From: Thermoanaerobaculia bacterium
Lineage (GTDB): Bacteria; Acidobacteriota; Thermoanaerobaculia; Gp7-AA8
Length of the DNA: 9,786 bases
Direction of reading: 5' to 3'
Assembly: GCA_017883215.1 (NCBI GenBank)
Contig: JADGOA010000120.1
Coordinates: 1-9,786 of the forward strand
Shown in pieces: positions 1-5,274 of the stretch (position 1 is its first letter; every line of letters starts with the position of its first letter). The notes beneath the pieces were generated by a model, which saw nothing but the letters and a program-made list of their open reading frames with translations, was not told the origin of the DNA and did no database searches. A program made the position numbers and the translations under genes.

Positions 1-56
1 CATTCGAAGCGCCCGAGCTGGTGGAGAAGCTGCGGCGACTGCTGAAGGTGGCTTGA
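1..56 (+). CDS. 3' end of an upstream gene, probably a response regulator receiver domain
   Basis: Only the last 17 codons and a TGA stop (54-56) are inside the window; the frame begins at base 3. The visible peptide ends FEAPELVEKLRRLLKVA. This resembles the last helix of a CheY-like receiver domain, where a Lys-Pro-Phe segment is followed by a helix of the type xxELxxxLRRLL. A CheY-type regulator upstream of cheA would be the natural phosphate acceptor for the kinase. The fragment is too short to exclude another protein with a similar C-terminal amphipathic helix. Confidence 0.5.
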   Translation, partial: FEAPELVEKLRRLLKVA

Positions 57-60
57 GGAG

Positions 61-257
61 AAGCGGGTAGGGGGGCAGGGTGAAGCCTGTCATCCCGAGT
101 TGCCGGAGCCGCGGAGCGGCGGAGGACAACGAGGGATCCCCCGCAATCCTTTGTTCCCGTGGGTGGCGGGGGATTCCTCGCCGCGCTTCACCCCTCCGGG
201 GTTCCGCCGGCTCGGAATGACAGTGTCACTTCCGCTCCAGCGGCGCGCTACCCGCTT
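61..257. repeat. Palindromic GTCATYCCGAG-type element filling the spacer upstream of cheA
   Basis: Two 56-base arms, 89-144 and 166-221, are inverted copies of each other, matching at 42 of 56 positions by eye, around a 21-base centre. Each arm opens with GTCATYCCGAG and closes with GAGGRATCCCCCGC. A further exact 10-base inverted pair lies outside (61-70 AAGCGGGTAG and 248-257 CTACCCGCTT), so the composite spans about 197 bases. Bases 177-246 recur exactly, inverted, at 9717-9786. This looks like a dispersed intergenic palindromic repeat of REP or MITE type. I see no gene, clear promoter or typical rho-independent terminator in 57-325. Confidence 0.85.
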
Positions 258-325
258 ACACCCCACCCGCTACACGCTTCTCTGCCACGTCCGCACGCCC
301 TCTGCTACCATTCCGATTGGTCCAA

Positions 326-2359
326 ATGACTCGCGAAGACGATCGTGCCCGGCAGGAGTTCACGAGCGAAGCCGAGGAACTGCTCGATGCGCTCTCGCGC
401 GATCTGGTCGAGCTCGAGGCGCAGGGGACGAACGTCCGCCCGGAGCTGGTCAACAAGATCTTCCGCGGCGTGCACTCCCTGAAGGGGCTGGCCGGAATGC
501 TCGGCTTTGCCGACATTTCCGATCTCTCCCACACGCTCGAGGACATGCTCGACAAGCTGCGCATGGGGCGCGTAACGATCACGAAGGAGCTGATCGACCT
601 CCTCTACGACGCGGTGGACAGCCTCAATCGGCAGGTGATGTCGTTGAGCGACCCCTCCCTGGCAGGCCTGGTGGACTTGAAAGGGCTGATCAGCCGCGTC
701 CATCAGGCGGTCACGAATCAGCCGCAGCAGAAGGAGGCCGACCTCCTCTCCGAGCTGACCCTGGACGAGCAGACGAAGAAGTCGCTCACCGAGTACGAGG
801 AACACCGGCTGATCGAGAACATCAAGGCCGGCAAGTACATCCTGTCGATCCAGGTGGGGTTCGATTTCGCCGATTTCGACGAGAGGCTGCGCGTGCTGAC
901 CGCCTCGCTCAGCGAAGCCGGCGGAGAGGTGATCTCCACCCTTCCGGCGATGGATTCCACCGGCGGGACCGGCATCGCCTTCCGGCTTCTGTACGGCTCG
1001 ATGCTGAACGAGGCGGCCGTTGCGGCGATCGCTCCCGAAGCGGCCGTGACGTCGCTCCGGAAGCTGACGGCGCCGCCGACGGCGGTCGAAGAAAGCGGCC
1101 GGATCCCCGAGGCTCCGGTGGAAGAGGAGATGTCGATCCGGTCGCTGTCGCAGACCGTTCGCGTCGATATCGGGAAGCTCGACCACGTGATGAACATCGT
1201 CGGCGAGCTGATCATCGAGCGGACGCAGCTCGAGGCGCTCACGCGCTCGCCGGAAGTGCAGCAGGTGCGGATGCTCTCGCACGCGCTGACGAAGATCTCG
1301 CGGAACCTCGACCGCAAGCTCAACGAGCTGCAGCGCTCGGTGATCGAGACGCGCATGGTGCCGGTGGGGCAGATCTATTCGAAGCTCTCGCGGACGGTCC
1401 GGAAGATCGCGCGCGAGCTGAACAAGGAAATCGAGCTGTCGCTGCGCGGTGAGGACACGGAGCTCGACAAGATGATGGTCGAGCTGCTTGCCGATCCGCT
1501 CATGCACATCATCCGCAATGCCATCGACCACGGCATCGAGCCGCCCGACGAGCGGGTCAAGGCGGGAAAACAGCCTGCGGGGCACGTCACGCTCAACGCT
1601 TACCAGCAGGGGAACTCGGTCGTGATCGACATCATCGACGACGGCCGCGGCATCGATCCGCAGCGGATCCGCGACGAGGCGGTGAAGAAGGGCGTCATCG
1701 GCGCGGCCGACATCGTCGACGCGGACCGGGCGTACGAGCTGATGTTCGCCCCCGGTTTTTCGACGGCGACATCGGTGAGCGAGATCTCGGGCCGCGGGGT
1801 CGGGCTCGACGTCGTGAAGCGCAACCTTCAGGAGATGAAGGGGACCATCGACGTCATCTCCGCCCTCGGTCAGGGGACGACGTTCCGGATCATGCTGCCG
1901 ATCACGCTGGCCATCCTGCAGGCGCTGATCGTGCGCGCGGCCGGGGAGAAGTTCGCCATTCCGCTGACGTCGGTGGAAGAGTCGCTGCGGATCTATTCGC
2001 GGGACATCCGGACGGTGGAGCGGCGCGAAGTCTTCACGCTCCGCAATTCCACGATTCCGCTCCTCCGTCTCGCCGACGCATTCAATCTGGGAAGTGCGCA
2101 CGATCGAGGGCCCGACGCCAAATGGTTCGTGGTCATCACCCGCGCCGGCGAGAAGAGCGTCGGCATCCTGGTGGACGCGCTGGTCCGGCAGCAGGAGATC
2201 GTGATCAAGTCGATCGGTGAGCGGCTGAAGTCGACGCCGGGCATCGCCGGGGCGACGGAGATCGGCGAGAGCGAGATCATCCTGGTCATCGACGCCGGCT
2301 CGCTGATCGACCACTTCGGCGGCCGAGCGCGGGAGATTCGCGCGGGAGTTGTGGCATGA
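326..2359 (+). CDS. cheA: Chemotaxis sensor histidine kinase CheA
   Basis: This cytoplasmic kinase autophosphorylates under receptor control and passes phosphate to response regulators. The 677-residue protein has the CheA domain order. The N-terminal HPt (P1) domain carries phosphoacceptor His50 in HSLKGLAGMLGF. A P2-like region follows at about 155-245, then the P3 dimerisation domain from about 270. The P4 ATPase domain has an N box at about 392-405 (LMHIIRNAIDHGIE), a G1 box DDGRGID (438-444) and a G2 box GRGVGLD (489-495). The CheW-like P5 domain runs from about 533 to near the end. I chose ATG 326; an in-frame TTG at 317 would add three residues, and neither has a clear Shine-Dalgarno sequence. 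There is no fused receiver domain, so it needs separate acceptors such as CheB and the upstream regulator. It is the first complete gene of the cluster. Confidence 0.96.
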   Translation: MTREDDRARQEFTSEAEELLDALSRDLVELEAQGTNVRPELVNKIFRGVHSLKGLAGMLGFADISDLSHTLEDMLDKLRMGRVTITKELIDLLYDAVDSLNRQVMSLSDPSLAGLVDLKGLISRVHQAVTNQPQQKEADLLSELTLDEQTKKSLTEYEEHRLIENIKAGKYILSIQVGFDFADFDERLRVLTASLSEAGGEVISTLPAMDSTGGTGIAFRLLYGSMLNEAAVAAIAPEAAVTSLRKLTAPPTAVEESGRIPEAPVEEEMSIRSLSQTVRVDIGKLDHVMNIVGELIIERTQLEALTRSPEVQQVRMLSHALTKISRNLDRKLNELQRSVIETRMVPVGQIYSKLSRTVRKIARELNKEIELSLRGEDTELDKMMVELLADPLMHIIRNAIDHGIEPPDERVKAGKQPAGHVTLNAYQQGNSVVIDIIDDGRGIDPQRIRDEAVKKGVIGAADIVDADRAYELMFAPGFSTATSVSEISGRGVGLDVVKRNLQEMKGTIDVISALGQGTTFRIMLPITLAILQALIVRAAGEKFAIPLTSVEESLRIYSRDIRTVERREVFTLRNSTIPLLRLADAFNLGSAHDRGPDAKWFVVITRAGEKSVGILVDALVRQQEIVIKSIGERLKSTPGIAGATEIGESEIILVIDAGSLIDHFGGRAREIRAGVVA

Positions 2360-2377
2360 GGACGCGGCCACCTTTTT

Positions 2378-2510
2378 TCACCACAGAGGCACAGAGGACA
2401 CAGAGGAACGACGAAGGCGGAAGGTTGAAGGGTGACCGGCGTCGTCGTTGTCGTTCATCATGCTGCGTGAATCCATTCTCATCGCTGTGCTCTCTGTGCC
2501 TCTGTGGTGA
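2378..2510. repeat. CACAGAG inverted-repeat element between cheA and the ATPase gene
   Basis: Arms 2378-2396 and 2492-2510 are perfect 19-base inverted copies. They extend to 26 bases (2378-2403 and 2485-2510) with two mismatches. The left arm contains the unit CACAGAG three times (2382, 2390, 2399) at spacings of 8 and 9. A second, short inverted pair lies inside: GAACGAC at 2406-2412 and GTCGTTC at 2450-2456. The element fills most of the 159-base spacer and starts 19 bases after the cheA stop. Its right arm runs into the ribosome binding site of the next gene. It looks like a dispersed repeat; a role as transcript hairpin is possible but not shown. Confidence 0.85.
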
Positions 2511-2511
2511 G
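2506..2511 (+). promoter_or_regulatory. Ribosome binding site of the ATPase gene, lying at the end of the repeat arm
   Basis: GGTGAG at 2506-2511 is a fair match to the Shine-Dalgarno core and sits 7 bases before ATG 2519. It favours that ATG over the in-frame GTG at 2504. Five of the six bases (2506-2510) belong to the right arm of the CACAGAG inverted repeat, so the repeat supplies most of this site. Confidence 0.55.
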
Positions 2512-2518
2512 TTCCGCC

Positions 2519-3331
2519 ATGTTTGAAGAATTCTTCGGCTTCGCGCGCAAGCCGTTCGGCAAGACGCCCGATCCGGCGTTTCTGTACGAGAGCCCGCAGC
2601 ATCGAGAAGCGCTGGCGCGGCTCGAGTACGCGGTCGAAGAGAAGGACCTGGCGCTGCTGGTCGGCGACATCGGCTCCGGAAAGACCACGCTCTCCCGCGC
2701 TCTCATCGACAGGCTGGGCGAGTCCCATCCGGTCATCCTGCTGATCAATCCGCGCCTGACGCCGACGCAGCTGTTGCGCGCCGTGGCCGCCGGCCTGGGC
2801 GTCGCGCCGGCGCGCTTCCGCAACGACGTCCTCGATCAGATCCATACGAAGCTCTTCGAGCTGTACGAGCAGCGCCGCGAGCCGGTTCTGATGATCGACG
2901 AGGCGCAGCTCATCCCCACCAAGTCGACGTTCGACGAGATCCGACTGCTGACGAATTTTCAGCTCGACGACCAGAACCTCATCTCCGTGATCCTCATCGG
3001 CCAGCCCGAACTGCAGACCCGGCTCGATCGCGAGGCGTATGCGCCCCTGCGGCAGCGCATCGGAATGCGGTACTCTCTCGGCCCTTTGTCACTCGAGGAG
3101 ACGGTTGCCTACATCGATCATCGAATCCGCATCGCCGGCGGCGTGCGCAATCCGTTCAGCCCTGACGCGATGGCGGAGATCCACACGGTCAGCGGCGGGA
3201 TCCCGCGGCTGATCAACACCCTGGCCACGACCGCACTGCTCGATGCCTTCGGCGAAGACGCTCCGGTGATCGATCCGACGCGAATCGTCGCCGCCGCCCG
3301 CGAGCATCGCATGGAGCATGCGCATGGTTGA
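2519..3331 (+). CDS. ExeA/GspA-like AAA ATPase
   Basis: This is a 270-residue soluble ATPase of the ExeA/GspA/MshM type (AAA_22-like). The start MFEEFFGF with PFGKTPDPAFLY is the family's typical N-terminus. The Walker A motif GDIGSGKTT is at 49-57 (Lys55) and the Walker B motif VLMIDE at 123-128. The GQPEL stretch after a hydrophobic strand and LRQRI further on match the sensor and arginine-finger region. It lacks the transmembrane segment and peptidoglycan-binding domain of full ExeA, so it should be cytoplasmic. ATG 2519 fits both the family start and the upstream GGTGAG; GTG 2504 would add five atypical residues. Its end overlaps cheW by 8 bases, which implies translational coupling and a role with CheW. 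A function in positioning or assembling the chemosensory array, by analogy to ParA-like ATPases of other che operons, is inference only. Confidence 0.88.
   Translation: MFEEFFGFARKPFGKTPDPAFLYESPQHREALARLEYAVEEKDLALLVGDIGSGKTTLSRALIDRLGESHPVILLINPRLTPTQLLRAVAAGLGVAPARFRNDVLDQIHTKLFELYEQRREPVLMIDEAQLIPTKSTFDEIRLLTNFQLDDQNLISVILIGQPELQTRLDREAYAPLRQRIGMRYSLGPLSLEETVAYIDHRIRIAGGVRNPFSPDAMAEIHTVSGGIPRLINTLATTALLDAFGEDAPVIDPTRIVAAAREHRMEHAHG
3313..3316 (+). promoter_or_regulatory. Ribosome binding site deciding the cheW start
   Basis: GGAG at 3313-3316 lies 7 bases before ATG 3324 but only 1 base before the in-frame ATG 3318, so 3324 is the better start. The site is inside the 3' end of the ATPase gene, as expected for coupled translation. 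Confidence 0.55.
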
Positions 3332-4217
3332 TCTGGTCAAGATCCGGAAGAAGGCGAAGGAGCAGAAGGAGGGGTCGGGGGTCGGGGGTCGGGGGTCGGG
3401 AGAGACGACCGCTTTGCCCCAGCTTCATGACGAACCGGCCGCCCCGCCGCCAGGCGAGAGCGAGCGGCCCTCGAAGCACGCGGTTTCGAAAAAGGAGCAG
3501 CGAAAATCAGCAAGCGCGGAACCGAAACCGGCCGTCACGGCCCCATCGCCCGTTTCAGCTACCAAGGACGTTTCCGCCGGGCCGCTGTCCGCGCAAGCCC
3601 CCCCCGACCCCCGACCCCCGACCCCCGACCCCACCGCCGTCAAACGCTCCACCAAGCTCGATCGCTTCAAAGAAGAAGCCGGCCGCCTGCGCGACCAGGC
3701 CGACGTCGCCGGCGCCACAGCCGAAGCCGTCGAGCAGGTTGCGACCGACGGGCGGCTGGAGGTCCTCACGTTCTCCCTTGCCGGGGAGAGTTTCGCCGTC
3801 GACATCGAGCACATCGTGGAGATCGTTCCGCTGCGCACGGCGACCCGCGTGCCCAATGCCGATCCATCGGTGACCGGGATCCTGTCGTTGCGCGGCACGA
3901 TCGTGACGCTGGTCGACGTGCGCAGGCGCCTCAAACATGCCAGCGCGGCGGCGACGCCCGAGAGCCGGATCGTGGTCGTGGAGCACGGCGGCGAGACGCT
4001 CGGCTTCGAAGTGGACCGCGTTTTCCGGGTGGTGAAGCTCGACGCGGCGGAGATCGACCCGCATCCGGTGGTGCACGCGAGCGAGCTCGACGATTCGATC
4101 CGCGGCGTCTTCCGCCAGGGCCAGTCGTTGACGATCCTCCTCGATTTCGACAAGCTACTCGATCGCAGAGAGATGCCGCGGGTTGGAGCCGCTGACCTGC
4201 CCGCCTCGCAGCTTTGA
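3324..4217 (+). CDS. cheW: CheW-type coupling protein with a long N-terminal extension
   Basis: CheW links chemoreceptors to CheA in the cytoplasmic signalling array. The 297-residue product is much longer than a usual CheW of about 150-170 residues. The CheW domain occupies about 142-285, starting near GRLEVLTFSLAGESFAVDI, with the conserved Arg-Gly of GILSLRGTIVTLVDV at 190-191. Ahead of it is a basic, helix-like start (MVDLVKIRKKAKEQKE), then a Pro/Ala/Ser-rich linker, then a charged segment with LDRFKEEAGRLRDQA. The linker includes GSGVGGRGSG and PPDPRPPTPDPT, both encoded by GGGGTCG-type DNA repeats in opposite orientation. ATG 3324 is chosen for its GGAG; ATG 3318 would add two residues. 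It overlaps the ATPase gene and is followed 22 bases later by the zinc-ribbon gene. Confidence 0.92.
   Translation: MVDLVKIRKKAKEQKEGSGVGGRGSGETTALPQLHDEPAAPPPGESERPSKHAVSKKEQRKSASAEPKPAVTAPSPVSATKDVSAGPLSAQAPPDPRPPTPDPTAVKRSTKLDRFKEEAGRLRDQADVAGATAEAVEQVATDGRLEVLTFSLAGESFAVDIEHIVEIVPLRTATRVPNADPSVTGILSLRGTIVTLVDVRRRLKHASAAATPESRIVVVEHGGETLGFEVDRVFRVVKLDAAEIDPHPVVHASELDDSIRGVFRQGQSLTILLDFDKLLDRREMPRVGAADLPASQL
3371..3632. repeat. GGGGTCG heptamer inverted repeat inside the cheW coding region
   Basis: Four tandem GGGGTCG units at 3371-3398 are mirrored by CCCCGAC-type units on the other side. Bases 3371-3400 and 3603-3632 are exact 30-base inverted copies, 202 bases apart. Neither arm contains a stop codon in any frame on either strand, so the arms can sit in a gene without breaking it. 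Here they encode a Gly-rich and a Pro-rich stretch of the CheW linker. Degenerate units of the same family recur at 7537-7557. Confidence 0.9.
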
Positions 4218-4239
4218 GCACGGGCGCCCGCGACGACAT

Positions 4240-5139
4240 ATGGAACTCACCTGTAAAAATTGTTCGTCCCGCTTTCGCGCGACTGTCCAGCTGCCGCTGG
4301 CCGGCCCCGTGCGCGTGGCCTGTCCTTCCTGCGGCAATCAGGTGATTCTCAAGCCGGCCGCTGCAGCCAACGGCTATGGGCCCGCTTCCGCGTCGGTGCC
4401 GGCAGCGCTGAGGGTCGTCCCCTCGCCGCCGCCACTTCCGTTCGTCGACCGCCGCTCTGCCGTGGGCGAGAAACGCCGTCGCATCGCGGCTGTCGCCGAC
4501 GAGCCCCGCCCGTTTCGCTCCTTCCTCGCCGACCAGCTCCGTCTCCTCGGCTTCGAGGTCGTGCTCTTCGAGTCGGGCGATCCGACTCTCGAATACGTCC
4601 GCAGCTCCCGCGCCGATCTGGCCATCGTCAACGTCTATCTCAAAGGAAAGCTCGGCGTCGAAGTGACGGAAGAGATCAAAGCCGAGCCGACCCTGGACAA
4701 GACGCGCGTGATCCTCATCGGCGCGCTCTTCCGCGCCAACCGTTTCCGCGCCAATCCGACGAACCTCTACGGGGCCGACGAGTACATCGAGGAGCAGATT
4801 CCGGAGCGGGAGTTCCGTCAGATCGTGCGCAAGCTCTTTCCGGAGATCGGCGGCACGGGTGAAATGCCGATCGAGCCGCCGGAGCTCGACGAGGCGCGCC
4901 GTCTGGCGCGGCTGATTCTCTCGGACATCGTCATCTACAACACGGTGAAAGTGGAGCGCGGCATCCGGGAGAACAACTTCTTCGCCGTCCTGCGGGACGA
5001 AATCGAGGAGGGACGCCACTACTTCGAATCACGCGTGCCGCAGGAAGCCAGGCGGAACGCCGACTTTTTCACTGAGACGCTCCAGCAATTCGTGGACATG
5101 AAGCGCGAGGAGATGGAGCGCTTGAGGACGAGCGAGTAG
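4240..5139 (+). CDS. Zinc-ribbon protein with a degenerate receiver-like domain
   Basis: This 299-residue cytoplasmic protein has three parts. Residues 1-35 form an MJ0042-type zinc ribbon with CxxC pairs at Cys5/Cys8 and Cys28/Cys31. After a Pro/Ala-rich linker, residues 80-200 look like a receiver domain, with hydrophobic strands and a GADEYI motif. The phosphorylation site is lost: Asn131 sits where the acceptor Asp belongs (DLAIVNVYL), Gly161 replaces the switch Thr/Ser, and Glu185 replaces the invariant Lys. Residues 230-299 form a charged, helical C-terminal region. ATG 4240 starts exactly at the zinc ribbon; an upstream in-frame start at 4183 would overlap cheW and add 19 unlikely residues. 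No strong Shine-Dalgarno is visible. A phosphorylation-independent docking or scaffold role is inferred from the lost residues and operon position. The stop codon lies in the following CGAGTAG repeat. Confidence 0.82.
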   Translation: MELTCKNCSSRFRATVQLPLAGPVRVACPSCGNQVILKPAAAANGYGPASASVPAALRVVPSPPPLPFVDRRSAVGEKRRRIAAVADEPRPFRSFLADQLRLLGFEVVLFESGDPTLEYVRSSRADLAIVNVYLKGKLGVEVTEEIKAEPTLDKTRVILIGALFRANRFRANPTNLYGADEYIEEQIPEREFRQIVRKLFPEIGGTGEMPIEPPELDEARRLARLILSDIVIYNTVKVERGIRENNFFAVLRDEIEEGRHYFESRVPQEARRNADFFTETLQQFVDMKREEMERLRTSE

Positions 5140-5266
5140 CCAGTAGCGAGTAGGGGAACGGTGCCCACTACTCGCTACTCGTCACTGGCTCACATGAGGG
5201 GCGGGTGCGTGTAACGGGCGTCCAGGGGGAACGGTCCCCTACTCGCTGCTCGCTACTCGCTACTCG
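5131..5266. repeat. CGAGTAG heptamer inverted-repeat element between the pseudo-receiver and HEAT genes
   Basis: The left arm has three tandem heptamers at 5133-5153 (CGAGTAG, CCAGTAG, CGAGTAG). The right arm has four at 5239-5266 (CTACTCG, CTGCTCG, CTACTCG, CTACTCG). Bases 5131-5157 and 5235-5261 are inverted copies with 25 of 27 matches. A third cluster in the right-arm orientation, two CTACTCG units, lies between them at 5168-5181. The first heptamer contains the stop codon of the upstream gene and the last ends 8 bases before the HEAT gene start. The element therefore occupies nearly the whole 135-base spacer. Confidence 0.88.
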
Positions 5267-5274
5267 CTGAAACA

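Noticed and set aside
255..325. Possible sigma70-type promoter before cheA (TACCAT at 306-311 as a -10)
   Set aside because: No matching -35 at suitable spacing, and the -10 match is weak, so I do not call it.
100..1452. Open + strand frame of 450 codons overlapping the 5' half of cheA
   Set aside because: It starts within the palindromic repeat, overlaps cheA in another frame and has a composition typical of an out-of-frame GC-rich shadow.
305..2371. Long open frame on the minus strand covering cheA (688 codons)
   Set aside because: It is the shadow of a high-GC gene: cheA on the + strand has full domain motifs, while the minus-strand translation is Arg/Asp/His-rich without recognisable domains.
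3371..3632. CRISPR array or tandem minisatellite
   Set aside because: The units are in two inverted blocks of 7-mers without regular unique spacers, so neither a CRISPR array nor a single tandem array fits.
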